Source of the DNA: Photobacterium carnosum
GTDB taxonomy: Bacteria > Pseudomonadota > Gammaproteobacteria > Enterobacterales > Vibrionaceae
Reading direction: 5' to 3'
Assembly (NCBI RefSeq): GCF_002849605.1
Contig: NZ_NPIB01000028.1
Span: 1 to 64,000, forward strand
DNA length: 64,000 nucleotides
Shown here piece by piece: positions 1-9,016 of this stretch; positions within the stretch are counted from its first letter, which is position 1; every line of letters begins with the position of its first letter. A program made the translations under genes and the position numbers. The notes beneath the pieces were generated by a model. That model made no database searches and was not told the origin of the DNA. It worked only from the letters and a program-made list of their open reading frames with translations.

Positions 1-36
1 CAACAACAAACATTGAGGTCTGCTGCTTTTAAATGA

Positions 37-113
37 TGGTGCGCGCGGGAGGATTCGAACCTCCGACCGCCTGGTTCGTAGCCAAGTACTCTATCCAGCT
101 GAGCTACGCGCGC
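37..113 (-). tRNA. tRNA-Arg (anticodon ACG), copy 1
   Basis: A 77-nt cloverleaf read on the minus strand, with a GCGCGCG acceptor 5' strand, a TTCGAAT T-loop and an encoded CCA end. The anticodon ACG is the complement of 77-79. ACG is normally edited to ICG and reads CGU/CGC/CGA. It is identical to the copies at 163, 502 and 803. It is the last tRNA of the leftward operon visible here; the operon may continue beyond the left edge. Confidence 0.97.
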
Positions 114-162
114 ACTAATTCTGTTACAACAACAAACATTGAGGTCTGCTGCTTTTAAATGA

Positions 163-239
163 TGGTGCGCGCGGGAGGATTCGAACCTCCGACCGCCTGG
201 TTCGTAGCCAAGTACTCTATCCAGCTGAGCTACGCGCGC
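163..239 (-). tRNA. tRNA-Arg (anticodon ACG), copy 2
   Basis: A 77-nt tRNA identical to copy 1 with encoded CCA. It sits in a direct 126-bp duplication together with copy 1, so the spacer between the two is also repeated. It is the only place in the array where two Arg genes follow each other without a Ser gene between them. Confidence 0.97.
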
Positions 240-352
240 ACTGGGTTTCTTTAATTAGGAATTTATTCCCAGAAACCATTCCTTTTAGCTATAAAAGGAA
301 TTATGCAATCGCCAAATCTTACCTTTCGATAATCTTTAGAAAAAACAAAGAA

Positions 353-444
353 TGGCGGTGAAGGAGGGATTCGAACCCTCGATACGGGATAAACCATATA
401 CTCCCTTAGCAGGGGAGCGCCTTCAGCCTCTCGGCCACCTCACC
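353..444 (-). tRNA. tRNA-Ser (anticodon GCT), copy 1
   Basis: A 92-nt class II tRNA with a long variable arm and encoded CCA, read on the minus strand. The acceptor GGTGAGG pairs with CTTCACC and the anticodon GCT (complement of 408-410) reads AGC/AGU. In the variable arm the plus strand reads AAACCATAT, as in copy 3. Confidence 0.97.
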
Positions 445-501
445 ACACAAATTGGTATAAGTAACACGTTAATAATCACAATTAACCTATTGCTTAAATA
501 A

Positions 502-578
502 TGGTGCGCGCGGGAGGATTCGAACCTCCGACCGCCTGGTTCGTAGCCAAGTACTCTATCCAGCTGAGCTACGCGCGC
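502..578 (-). tRNA. tRNA-Arg (anticodon ACG), copy 3
   Basis: A 77-nt tRNA identical to the other Arg(ACG) genes, with encoded CCA, lying between two tRNA-Ser(GCT) genes. Confidence 0.97.
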
Positions 579-642
579 ACTGGGTGTTTCTTGCTAAAGA
601 AAACACCATATTGATATCAACATCGTTGCCATCAATAAAGAA

Positions 643-734
643 TGGCGGTGAAGGAGGGATTCGAACCCTCGATACGGGATAAACCGTATACTCCCTTAGC
701 AGGGGAGCGCCTTCAGCCTCTCGGCCACCTCACC
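643..734 (-). tRNA. tRNA-Ser (anticodon GCT), copy 2
   Basis: A 92-nt tRNA like the other Ser(GCT) genes. It differs from them by one base in the variable arm (plus strand AAACCGTAT instead of AAACCATAT). Confidence 0.97.
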
Positions 735-802
735 ACACAATTCGGTGCAAGTAACAAGTAACATTAGCTGCTAAAGGCTAACAATACTCATTGCTTAAAT
801 AA

Positions 803-879
803 TGGTGCGCGCGGGAGGATTCGAACCTCCGACCGCCTGGTTCGTAGCCAAGTACTCTATCCAGCTGAGCTACGCGCGC
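803..879 (-). tRNA. tRNA-Arg (anticodon ACG), copy 4
   Basis: A 77-nt tRNA identical to the other Arg(ACG) genes, second gene after the operon promoter. Confidence 0.97.
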
Positions 880-962
880 ACTGTGCTTTATTACCGTTTC
901 ATTATCCCAAATTAAGATAATTAAATCAACAAGAAAGCGTCACAATATCCATTAAAAAATAA

Positions 963-1054
963 TGGCGGTGAAGGAGGGATTCGAACCCTCGATACGGGAT
1001 AAACCATATACTCCCTTAGCAGGGGAGCGCCTTCAGCCTCTCGGCCACCTCACC
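963..1054 (-). tRNA. tRNA-Ser (anticodon GCT), copy 3
   Basis: A 92-nt class II tRNA with encoded CCA. It is the promoter-proximal gene of the leftward Ser-Arg-Ser-Arg-Ser-Arg-Arg array, about 15 nt downstream of a -10 element. E. coli also has serV followed by several arg tRNA genes next to csrA, so the context is conserved. Confidence 0.97.
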
Positions 1055-1069
1055 GTGTTGTGGAGGCAC

Positions 1070-1097
1070 ATATTACTGTTAGCCCAAAATAAGTCAA
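1070..1097 (-). promoter_or_regulatory. tRNA operon promoter
   Basis: On the minus strand TTGACT (1092-1097) and TAATAT (1070-1075) are separated by 16 bp. Transcription would start about 8 nt before the first tRNA-Ser. The GC-containing stretch after the -10 (GTGCC) resembles the discriminator of stringently controlled stable-RNA promoters. Prediction from sequence only. Confidence 0.65.
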
Positions 1098-1289
1098 ACA
1101 CTTTATTGCAAAAAACCAATACTCGCCGCACGAATGAACACTTAGTAAGCAATGCGATAATTAATGCAACGTGGGCATGGAAATATTCACTTTATCAGAC
1201 TAATAATCCATTCAAAGACAAACCTAAAAAACAGCATCTTTGGAATAGATTTAATTACAACTTATAGGATGTTACTTTTCTACAGGCAC

Positions 1290-1317
1290 AAAAAAGGCCA
1301 GGATAATTATCCTAGCC
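1290..1317 (-). terminator. csrA intrinsic terminator
   Basis: On the minus strand a 9-bp stem (GGCTAGGAT / ATCCTGGCC, one G-U pair) with an AATT loop is followed by six T. It starts 10 nt after the csrA stop codon and separates csrA from the tRNA operon. Confidence 0.85.
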
Positions 1318-1326
1318 CTCTTCGAA

Positions 1327-1524
1327 TTAGTAGTTACCAGTACTCGGAGTACCAGCTTCTTTTTCTGCTTGAATTCGCATGTATATTTCTTCACGGTGAA
1401 CAGATATTTCTTTAGGTGCGTTAACACCAATACGTACCTGATTTCCTTTAACACCAAGAACAGTGACAGTTACTTCGTCACCAATCATTAGAGTTTCACC
1501 TACACGACGTGTTAAAATTAGCAT
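1327..1524 (-). CDS. csrA: Carbon storage regulator CsrA
   Basis: This 65-residue RNA-binding protein binds GGA motifs in mRNA leaders and controls carbon metabolism, motility and biofilm genes after transcription; in Vibrionaceae it is counteracted by Csr small RNAs made under GacS/BarA-UvrY control. The N-terminus [10 protein letters not shown], the [16 protein letters not shown] segment with the RNA-contacting Arg, and the length are typical. The Shine-Dalgarno AAGGAG before the ATG itself contains a GGA, which would allow autoregulation. It lies downstream of alaS and lysC and upstream of the Ser/Arg tRNA operon, as in many enteric and Vibrio genomes. barA of the same circuit is at 25839. 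Confidence 0.97.
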   Translation of the reverse strand: MLILTRRVGETLMIGDEVTVTVLGVKGNQVRIGVNAPKEISVHREEIYMRIQAEKEAGTPSTGNY

Positions 1525-1608
1525 TCGAGTGCTCCTTGAGTAATCTCTGTCTTATAAGAATTTAACGTTTTATCCAATAAAATTCACAATTTCGTAAATA
1601 GCCGTGGC

Positions 1609-2793
1609 TCAAGAAACAGCAAGATGCGATAGATTACCTAAACACTGGCCATCGACCACAAATTTTTCATGGATTAAATCAACAGCAACAAGATGATCAT
1701 CTTCATTAATCAATAAAGATAAACACTTATTATCGCCCTGATATGTATGCACTGTAATGCCAGCCTCATGCAGAACCATTTGGATAGACTCCAAATGTTG
1801 CTGAATATCCTTTCCAATCAAGGAAAGTATAGAGACCATACCAATATGGCGCATTTTGTTATTAAACACTAGCCTTAAACGAGCTAAATCATCATTAGAA
1901 ATAACGATTTGTGACATCTCATCACTAGAATTAGTTGATAAATTCCAAGCTGTCAAACCATAGAGGTCCAACTGTTCATTAAGAACAGCCGTTGGTAGCA
2001 TAATATTAACTAAAACTTGCTGCCTTTGAAGCGCAACGCCAATGATGTTCTGATTATTCATTACATCAAAATTCACTAACGTTCCCTGCCCTTCTTCAAA
2101 TGAAGAAAGAACACGTAATGGAACGCGATGCTGGCACGCATACTCTACAGACTGTAATTGTAGCACTTTTGCCCCTAGGCGCGCCATGCAAGTCATGTAA
2201 TCAAAGTGAATAACATCTAAACGAGCCGCACTTGGTACAATTCTTGGATCAGTAGAATACACTCCGTCAACATCTGTAAAAATCTGACATTCATCTGCAT
2301 TAAGAGCACTAGCAATAGCAACCGCAGTGGTATCTGACCCGCCACGTCCCAAGGTTGTGATATTGCCATCAATATCACGCCCTTGAAAACCAGCCACGAC
2401 AACAATGCTGCCTTGGCTAAGTAATGTGGTCATATTATGGGTTTCAACCTCATTGATTGTGGCATTATTAAAATTGCTATCGGTATGAATAACAACTTGA
2501 TCTGCCGTCAAAGAGGTTGCGCTATGGCCTCGCTTATTCAACGCCATAGCCAATAAGGCAATTGACACTTGCTCACCAGCTGCGAGTAAAACATCTAACT
2601 CGCGAGGGGTGGGTATCGCATCAATTTGCTTAGCTAGGCCCAATAACCGATTAGTCTCACCGGCCATTGCAGACAATACAACAACAACTTGGTGGCCACA
2701 CTGGCGAGCTTTTATTACTCGCTCAGCAACAGCTTCTATCCGTTCAATACTACCAACTGACGTACCACCAAATTTCTGCACTAATAGTGCCAC
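1609..2793 (-). CDS. lysC: Aspartate kinase (LysC-type, monofunctional)
   Basis: Aspartate kinase phosphorylates L-aspartate, the first step towards lysine, threonine, methionine and diaminopimelate. The N-terminal amino-acid-kinase domain starts with the KFGGTSV motif (residues 7-13) and carries the GRGGSDTTA nucleotide segment near residue 150. The C-terminal third corresponds to the regulatory ACT region, so feedback control by an amino acid is likely, but the effector cannot be read from sequence. At 394 residues it belongs to the shorter monofunctional class. The start codon is GTG, with GAGAGG four bases upstream, 16 nt after the alaS stop, so co-transcription with alaS is likely. No terminator is evident before csrA. 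Confidence 0.9.
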   Translation of the reverse strand: MALLVQKFGGTSVGSIERIEAVAERVIKARQCGHQVVVVLSAMAGETNRLLGLAKQIDAIPTPRELDVLLAAGEQVSIALLAMALNKRGHSATSLTADQVVIHTDSNFNNATINEVETHNMTTLLSQGSIVVVAGFQGRDIDGNITTLGRGGSDTTAVAIASALNADECQIFTDVDGVYSTDPRIVPSAARLDVIHFDYMTCMARLGAKVLQLQSVEYACQHRVPLRVLSSFEEGQGTLVNFDVMNNQNIIGVALQRQQVLVNIMLPTAVLNEQLDLYGLTAWNLSTNSSDEMSQIVISNDDLARLRLVFNNKMRHIGMVSILSLIGKDIQQHLESIQMVLHEAGITVHTYQGDNKCLSLLINEDDHLVAVDLIHEKFVVDGQCLGNLSHLAVS

Positions 2794-2809
2794 ATTACCT
2801 CTCCAGTGA

Positions 2810-5431
2810 TTACAGTTTGTCAGCTAGCCATGGTGCAACAGTCTCTAATGCCGCAGGCAATGCTGCTGCGTCAGTACCGCCAGCTTGTGCCATATCAGGA
2901 CGACCGCCGCCCTTACCACCAACTTGCAATGCCACCAAATTAACTAACTCACCCGCTTTTACTTTGCCAATTAAATCTTTAGTTACACCAGCAATTAAAC
3001 CGACTTTACCTTCGCTAACATTACCTAATAACACCACACCGCTACCTAGCTGATTTTTTAACTCATCAACCATGCCACGTAATGCTTTGTTATCAGCACC
3101 ATCAAGCTTCGCAATTAATACTTTAACGCCGTTAATTTCTTGCACTTGATTAATAAGACCCGCACCTTCTTGTGCCGCTAGCTTATCTTTCAATTGTTGA
3201 ATTTCTTTTTCTAGTTGTTTGCTGTGGGTCACTAACGCATCCACTTTGCTAACAACAGAAGCCACGTCAGATTTCACTAAACGAGCAGTTTTCGCTAGCA
3301 TCATATCTTCAGTGTGCATTGCCGCAATCGCGCCAGCACCAGTAACCGCTTCAATACGGCGAATACCCGCAGCGATACCACTTTCAGATAGGATCTTAAA
3401 CAGACCGATATCACCTGTACGTGTTGCGTGAACACCACCACAAAGCTCAGTTGAGAAGTCCCCCATGCTCAATACACGTACTTCATCATCGTACTTCTCA
3501 CCAAACAATGCCATTGCACCGTTTGCTTTCGCCGTGTCGATATCCATGATGTTAGTATCAATACTATGGTTAGCACGAATTTGTTCGTTAACCATATTCT
3601 CAACAGCACGTAACTGTTCAGGTTTAACTGCTTCTAGGTTTGAGAAGTCAAAACGAAGACTATCCGCTTTTACTAATGAACCTTTCTGGCCAACGTGATC
3701 ACCTAAAATAGTACGCAGTGCAGCGTGCATTAAGTGAGTTGCAGAGTGGTTTGAACTAATCGCTTGACGACGCTCTGAATCAACAGCAGCAGTCAATTGT
3801 TGACCAACCGTTAATGAGCCTTCAACTAATTGACCTTTATGGCCAGATGCCGCGCCAAACTTCTGTGTATCTGCAACGTTAAACACCACGCCTTCAGCCG
3901 TTAGTAGGCCACTGTCACCACATTGACCGCCTGATTCTGCATAAAATGGTGTATTTGATAATACAACCAATGCATCTTCGCCAGCATTAATGGTGTCAAC
4001 AGCATTACCATCGCGGTATAACGCAACAATCACACCTTCGCCATCCGTCGCGCTGTAACCACAGAACGTTGTTTCAGCATCAACTTTGATTACGTCATTG
4101 TAATCAACACCAAAGTTACCCGCGTCACGCGCACGTTGACGTTGAGCTGCCATTGCTGTTTCAAAACCATCTTCATCGATTGAGAAACCACGCTCACGAG
4201 CAACGTCGTTAGTTAAGTCAGCAGGGAAACCGTAAGTATCATAAAGTTTAAATACTGTTTCACCATCAAGTACATTACCGTCGATGTTGTCTAATGCTTC
4301 ATTAAGAATCGTTAGACCACGATCAAGCGTACGACTGAAGTTATCTTCTTCAATCTTTAACACTTTCTCTACTAGCTCTTGCTGTGCTTTTAGATCTTCA
4401 CCCGCAGAACCCATGATCTCAGCTAATGGACCAACAAGTTTGTAGAAGAATACGCCTTGTGCGCCTAGCTTGTTACCGTGACGTACTGCACGACGAATAA
4501 TACGACGTAATACATAACCACGGCCTTCATTTGAAGGCATAACACCGTCAGCAATCAAGTAAGCACAAGAACGGATATGGTCAGCAACAACACGTAATGA
4601 TTGGTTAGAAAGATCGTCATAACCAATAACAGCAGCGGCTTCTTTAATTAAGGTTTTGAAAATATCGATTTCGTAGTTTGAGTGTACGCCTTGCATAATT
4701 GCAGCAATACGCTCAATACCCATGCCTGTATCAACAGAAGGCTTAGGTAGCGGTTCCATTGTACCGTCAGCTTGACGGTTGAACTGCATAAATACGTTAT
4801 TCCAGATCTCAATAAAGCGATCGCCATCTTCTTCTGGTGTACCTGGACGGCCACCCCAGATGTGATCACCGTGATCATAGAAAATCTCAGAACATGGACC
4901 ACAAGGACCAGTATCACCCATTTGCCAGAAGTTATCTGAAGCAAATGGTGCACCTTTATTATCACCAATACGAACAATGCGATCAGCTGGAATACCAATT
5001 TCTTTATTCCAGATTTCAAACGCTTCATCATCACTTTCATAGATAGTAACAACTAAACGATCTTCAGCAAGTTTAAGCTCTTTTGTCAGAAACTCCCATG
5101 CATAACCAATAGCATCATGCTTGAAGTAATCGCCAAAACTGAAGTTACCTAACATTTCAAAGAAAGTATGGTGACGAGCAGTAAAGCCAACATTTTCAAG
5201 GTCGTTATGTTTACCACCCGCACGAACACAACGCTGAGCGCTTGTTGCACGTGTATAGTTACGCTTCTCAAGACCTAGGAATGTATCTTTAAACTGGTTC
5301 ATACCTGCGTTAGTGAATAACAACGTTGGGTCATTCGCAGGTACAAGAGATGAGCTGTCCACGATCTGGTGGCCTTTGCTCTCGAAAAATGCAAGATACG
5401 CGCGGCGAATCTCATCAGTGCTCATGTACAT
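2810..5431 (-). CDS. alaS: Alanine--tRNA ligase
   Basis: AlaS charges tRNA-Ala and removes mischarged Ser/Gly. The class II catalytic core occupies the N-terminal half ([46 protein letters not shown]). The editing domain has the metal site [12 protein letters not shown] and, further on, CGGVH. The C-terminal Ala domain ends with [16 protein letters not shown] start it at the ATG at 5431 ([10 protein letters not shown]), which has AGGA seven to eight bases upstream and gives 873 residues, the family length; the longer frame to 5536 adds 35 residues with no family similarity. An ATG two codons later (5425) is also possible. lysC follows after 16 nt. Confidence 0.97.
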   Translation of the reverse strand: MYMSTDEIRRAYLAFFESKGHQIVDSSSLVPANDPTLLFTNAGMNQFKDTFLGLEKRNYTRATSAQRCVRAGGKHNDLENVGFTARHHTFFEMLGNFSFGDYFKHDAIGYAWEFLTKELKLAEDRLVVTIYESDDEAFEIWNKEIGIPADRIVRIGDNKGAPFASDNFWQMGDTGPCGPCSEIFYDHGDHIWGGRPGTPEEDGDRFIEIWNNVFMQFNRQADGTMEPLPKPSVDTGMGIERIAAIMQGVHSNYEIDIFKTLIKEAAAVIGYDDLSNQSLRVVADHIRSCAYLIADGVMPSNEGRGYVLRRIIRRAVRHGNKLGAQGVFFYKLVGPLAEIMGSAGEDLKAQQELVEKVLKIEEDNFSRTLDRGLTILNEALDNIDGNVLDGETVFKLYDTYGFPADLTNDVARERGFSIDEDGFETAMAAQRQRARDAGNFGVDYNDVIKVDAETTFCGYSATDGEGVIVALYRDGNAVDTINAGEDALVVLSNTPFYAESGGQCGDSGLLTAEGVVFNVADTQKFGAASGHKGQLVEGSLTVGQQLTAAVDSERRQAISSNHSATHLMHAALRTILGDHVGQKGSLVKADSLRFDFSNLEAVKPEQLRAVENMVNEQIRANHSIDTNIMDIDTAKANGAMALFGEKYDDEVRVLSMGDFSTELCGGVHATRTGDIGLFKILSESGIAAGIRRIEAVTGAGAIAAMHTEDMMLAKTARLVKSDVASVVSKVDALVTHSKQLEKEIQQLKDKLAAQEGAGLINQVQEINGVKVLIAKLDGADNKALRGMVDELKNQLGSGVVLLGNVSEGKVGLIAGVTKDLIGKVKAGELVNLVALQVGGKGGGRPDMAQAGGTDAAALPAALETVAPWLADKL

Positions 5432-5663
5432 AGGCAAATCCTGAATTAATACTTGGAATAGAAGGACAGAAAAACACCTCATGGCGATTTTCTTCGATAA
5501 CTGTTCACCCCTTAAACCATAAGGAACAATGAACAATCACCATCTAATAATAAAGCTAAGATAAATTTTTTGGGGGCTATTGTAAAACAACGGTAGCTAT
5601 TACGGGAAATGATATGTGGCAAAATGTATCAAATAATCCCCCGGCGCACGCCGTACAGTAATA

Positions 5664-6900
5664 TTATTTCTTAATTTCTTTTTCTGATAGCCCTTGTACT
5701 GAATGCAATAGCGACGCCACAATCGAATCACTATCGATACTTTCGCCATTTAATAATCGAGCCAGAATATCACTCGCAAACTGTTGCGGTGAAATTACAA
5801 TGTCAGGATTAACACTTTTTACTTTATTAATATTTTTACTTTCGTTCACCAATGCCACAGTACGTGCAGAACTGGCTAATTCAATTGCAGATAATACAAT
5901 AAACGCGTTATCGGCATCATCATCACTCAGCGCAAGTACCGCTTTAGCATTCATAACGCCAGCTTGGGTTAAAATAGCACCATCACTATAATCACCAATC
6001 ACCAATCACCACATCAAGCCCTTCTAATTGATCTTTAGCTGCTTGTTGTATTCGCGGTGAAACAATAACCGTAATGGGCTGCTTACGCTCCGTTAATTGC
6101 TTGATGGTATTAATGGCAAGGCTTGATAAGCCACAAATTATAAAATGATTTGTACGATCCATTTTTTTACTATTCCCTTTAACAAGTCGCTCAAAACCAC
6201 TATGAACAACAGGACCTAACACTGACGTTGCCGATGTGGCAAAGACGGTAATACCAGACACTATAACCGAAATAGTAAATAATCGCGCAGGTTCAGAAAT
6301 AGGAACAATATCACCATAGCCAACAGTAGACATGGTTTCTATCGCATAATAAAACGCGGTCAATAAACTGGTGATCTTCGGGTTAAAACCATCACCAAAA
6401 TACAGCGCACCATAGGTGGAGGTTAACAATAAAGTAATCACACTGATTAACGCAAAGATACTACCGGCGGCAACACTGCTTTTAGAAAAGTATTTGCGCA
6501 CCATAAATAATAAAATTAATGACGCAATACCATAGTGAATATTATGCGTTTGTTGCGGATGAATATGGGCGGTATAAAAAATATTGATCAACATTAATGT
6601 AAAACTGATCATCCATGAAATTCGTGCTCTAAAAAAGAGTCCTACCGAACTCATGACGATAAACACACCTAACATAAAATAAGGTGCATTAGTCAAAAAA
6701 CTGGCATTTATTTGATCATAATCGCTAACATTAAACAACGTCCATAAGTTAATAGGTAAGCCATAAATCGTATGAAAAATAAGACCACTATTACCTAAAA
6801 CAAACAAAGCCACAAAAATATGGCGAAGAGTGTAAAGCCACTTAGTAAATCGTCGAATAGTTTGTCCCATCCAACGTATCAACGATACGTGTTTTTTCAT
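5664..6900 (-). pseudogene. kch: Voltage-gated potassium channel Kch, frameshifted
   Basis: This gene encodes an ion channel with several N-terminal hydrophobic segments, a pore helix with the K+ selectivity filter TVGYGD (residues 192-197) and a cytoplasmic RCK/TrkA-N domain beginning near residue 251 (NHFIICGLSS). The reading frame stops at residue 302 (5992). The rest of the RCK domain continues in another frame from about 6005 to 5664, with no ATG of its own. The break lies in three perfect copies of ATCACCA (5991-6011). Removing one copy restores VVIGDYSDGAILTQAGV and a protein of about 409 residues, close to the 417 of E. coli Kch. It could be a real null allele, a slippage variant or a sequencing error. 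The truncated product would keep the whole pore but lose most of the RCK domain. Confidence 0.8.
5991..6011. repeat. 7-bp tandem repeat (ATCACCA x3) inside kch
   Basis: Three perfect consecutive heptamers, ATCACCA on the plus strand. Since 7 is not a multiple of 3, changes of copy number switch the frame: 2, 5 or 8 copies keep kch open, 3 copies (seen here) stop it at TGA. Confidence 0.95.
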
Positions 6901-7056
6901 TGCAAATATGCCTACCTAATAAATACGATAACTCAATTCAATAACAAATAAATATAAAGTTAAAACTATAATCTGACATATTAAAGCAGAAAATACGGTA
7001 AATTTGTCAATTAAATTAGCCCTTTTCAATATAATCAGCACTTAAAATAAAGCCAT

Positions 7057-7081
7057 AAAAAAACCCAGCACGAAGGCTGGG
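7057..7081 (-). terminator. recA terminator
   Basis: On the minus strand CCCAGC-CTTCGT-GCTGGG is followed by seven T, 45 nt after the recA stop codon. Confidence 0.93.
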
Positions 7082-7125
7082 TTAATTATAGATGTACAAT
7101 ATAAATGAGATTGATTCGACTTTAA

Positions 7126-8178
7126 TTAAAAAGCTTCACCATCTTCAGCATCTTTTTTTGCGGCATCTTTTGTGTCAGTTTCAGCAACAACAGGTGCTAA
7201 CAGTAAATCACGCAGTTTCTTTTCAATCTCAGCAGCAATCGCAGGATTTTCAACTAAGTATTTACAAGAGTTTGCTTTACCTTGACCAATTTTATTGCCT
7301 TGGTAGCTATACCAAGCACCCGCTTTTTCAACTAATTTATTTTTTACACCAAGGTCAACCAATTCACCATTACGGTTAAAACCTTGGCCATATAGAATTT
7401 GGGTTTCAGCTTGCTTAAACGGTGCAGCAATTTTGTTCTTAACGACTTTAATACGAGTCTCGTTACCAACAACCTCATCACCATCTTTGATTGCGCCAGT
7501 ACGACGAATATCAAGACGAACAGAAGCATAGAACTTCAGTGCATTACCACCGGTTGTGGTTTCTGGATTACCAAACATCACACCAATCTTCATACGAATC
7601 TGGTTAATGAAGATACACATACAGTTAGACTGTTTAAGGTTACCCGTTAATTTACGCATTGCTTGCGATAACATACGTGCTTGCAGACCCATATGAGAGT
7701 CACCCATTTCGCCTTCGATTTCAGCTTTTGGTGTTAGGGCTGCAACGGAGTCAATAACAATTACATCAACGGCACCTGAACGTGCAAGTGCATCAACAAT
7801 TTCTAGAGCCTGCTCACCAGTATCAGGTTGCGACACTAATAATTCATTAATATCAACGCCTAGCTTTCCTGCATAAACGGGATCAAGAGCGTGCTCAGCA
7901 TCAATAAAAGCACAGGTTTTACCATTTTTCTGAGCTGATGCGATAACTTCAAGTGTCAGTGTTGTTTTACCTGATGATTCTGGACCGTAGATTTCTACGA
8001 TACGTCCCATTGGTAAACCACCAGCACCTAGCGCGATATCAAGGGACAATGAACCTGTCGAAATAGTTTCGATATCCATTGTTTTATTATCGCCCAATTT
8101 CATAATTGAACCTTTACCGAACTGCTTCTCAATCTGGCCTAACGCTGCGGCAAGAGCCTTCTGCTTGTTGTCGTCCAT
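7126..8178 (-). CDS. recA: Recombinase RecA
   Basis: RecA forms the ATP-dependent filament on single-stranded DNA for homologous recombination and is the co-protease for LexA cleavage. Recognisable are the Walker A motif GPESSGKTT, the [11 protein letters not shown] Walker B region, loop L2 around [18 protein letters not shown], and the acidic C-terminal tail ([11 protein letters not shown]). The ATG at 8178 (MDDNKQKAL) has GGAG six bases upstream and gives 350 residues; an upstream in-frame start at 8190 would place the initiation site over the Shine-Dalgarno. It has its own SOS promoter and terminator. recX is not found downstream. Confidence 0.98.
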   Translation of the reverse strand: MDDNKQKALAAALGQIEKQFGKGSIMKLGDNKTMDIETISTGSLSLDIALGAGGLPMGRIVEIYGPESSGKTTLTLEVIASAQKNGKTCAFIDAEHALDPVYAGKLGVDINELLVSQPDTGEQALEIVDALARSGAVDVIVIDSVAALTPKAEIEGEMGDSHMGLQARMLSQAMRKLTGNLKQSNCMCIFINQIRMKIGVMFGNPETTTGGNALKFYASVRLDIRRTGAIKDGDEVVGNETRIKVVKNKIAAPFKQAETQILYGQGFNRNGELVDLGVKNKLVEKAGAWYSYQGNKIGQGKANSCKYLVENPAIAAEIEKKLRDLLLAPVVAETDTKDAAKKDAEDGEAF

Positions 8179-8230
8179 TTGACTCTCCAACGGATGCTAA
8201 AATAAAGTTACTGATCTGGATATGAGACTT

Positions 8231-8258
8231 AGTATACTGTCTATTCATACAGTGTCTA
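8231..8258 (-). promoter_or_regulatory. recA promoter with LexA (SOS) box
   Basis: On the minus strand a -35 TAGACA (8253-8258) and -10 TATACT (8231-8236) flank a 16-bp spacer (8237-8252) that is itself a LexA box: CTGT-N8-ACAG. The operator fills the spacer exactly, so bound LexA would block RNA polymerase directly. The position about 60 bp before the recA start fits SOS control. Confidence 0.9.
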
Positions 8259-8304
8259 GTTCTGGTTTAATTTTTTTTGTTAAATGCGATCTTTATAAAA
8301 GAGA

Positions 8305-8802
8305 TCACTCTTCTATTACCTTGTTTACTCGAGTAATCAAACCCGATAACGCTTCCGCTATTGCTTGTTGTCTAACCTGTTGGCGTGAACCACTGAATAA
8401 ACAACATTGTGTCTGCTGCCATCCGGTTGCATCAGCCCAAGCAAACCATACTGTACCTACAGGTTTATCTTCACTACCACCATCAGGACCAGCAATACCA
8501 CTGATAGCGACACTAATATCTGCACGTGAAGCCGCTAAAGCACCGCAAGCCATTTCAAAAACAACCGCCTCACTTACCGCACCAAATTCTGTCAGAGCTT
8601 GTTCACTTACACTAAGCATTTGCTTCTTAGCTTCATTGCTATAAGTAATAAATGCACGGTTAAACCATGCCGAGCTTCCTGAAATATCGGTAATAGCAAA
8701 TGAAACCCCGCCACCAGTACAAGACTCAGCCGTCGTTGCGACCCACTGCTTAGTATTTAATGCTTCACCAAGTTCATAAGCCAATTGTTCAATATTTACC
8801 AT
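8305..8802 (-). CDS. pncC: Nicotinamide-nucleotide amidase PncC (CinA C-terminal family)
   Basis: PncC deamidates nicotinamide mononucleotide to nicotinate mononucleotide in NAD recycling. The protein is the stand-alone CinA C-terminal domain (165 residues), with the family motifs TAESCTGGGV near the N-terminus, then ITYSNEAK and AISGIAGPDGGSEDKPVGTVWFA. The ATG at 8802 (MVNIEQLAYELG) has GGAGG five bases upstream; the TTG at 8814 lies inside that ribosome site and is rejected. It lies next to recA, as in E. coli (ygaD). The gap to recA contains the SOS promoter, so the two are separately transcribed. Confidence 0.9.
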   Translation of the reverse strand: MVNIEQLAYELGEALNTKQWVATTAESCTGGGVSFAITDISGSSAWFNRAFITYSNEAKKQMLSVSEQALTEFGAVSEAVVFEMACGALAASRADISVAISGIAGPDGGSEDKPVGTVWFAWADATGWQQTQCCLFSGSRQQVRQQAIAEALSGLITRVNKVIEE

Positions 8803-9016
8803 TAATGCCTCCAAGCTGGTTTCTATTTATTGTCTTTTAATACATTGATGTATGTAAGCTAACTTTACGCTTGTTCAATACCATTGCAAAGATGATAAAA
8901 AAAGTTCAATGGCTACTTTGACCGATCCGCTGATTCACGTATCCTTAGACTCTATTATTTTATTGGTCGAGCTATTCCAAGTAGCCGACGTTGAACCAGC
9001 AAGAGTAGGCAATATC

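Larger units (their letters stand above)
1..241. repeat. 126-bp tandem duplication carrying tRNA-Arg
   Basis: The sequence from position 1 (CAACAACAAACATTGAGG...) reappears at 127 with the same 36-nt spacer and the same tRNA-Arg; the match runs to about 115 in the first unit and 241 in the second. The unit length is 126 bp. The first unit begins exactly at the window edge, so more units may lie to the left. This is a recent amplification of a tRNA gene plus its 3' flank. Confidence 0.9.

Noticed and set aside
1-1054. Regular repeats with unique spacers, reminiscent of a CRISPR array
   Set aside because: The repeats fold as complete tRNA genes with CCA ends (77 and 92 nt) and the spacers vary in length and are partly repeated.
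962-1267. Open frame on the plus strand starting inside tRNA-Ser (101 codons), and a second one at 1164-1415
   Set aside because: They run over a tRNA gene, the tRNA promoter and the csrA terminator; they are antisense shadows with no ribosome site and no family resemblance.
5432-5536. N-terminal extension of alaS to the ATG at 5536
   Set aside because: The extra 35 residues are not part of the AlaS family and the ATG at 5431 has a good ribosome site and the family N-terminus.
5644-5655. Small GC-rich inverted repeat CGGCG-CA-CGCCG behind the kch remnant
   Set aside because: Stem of only five pairs, two-base loop and no T run; not a credible terminator.
7092-7379. Open frame antisense to the end of recA (and others antisense to recA, mutS, alaS, lepA, ubiH)
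   Set aside because: They lie entirely opposite clear housekeeping genes and follow from the codon bias of those genes.
8909-9016. 36-residue N-terminal extension of mutS from the ATG at 8909
   Set aside because: No MutS homologue known to me has it and there is no good ribosome site; kept as an alternative in the mutS entry because the GTG start is also weak.
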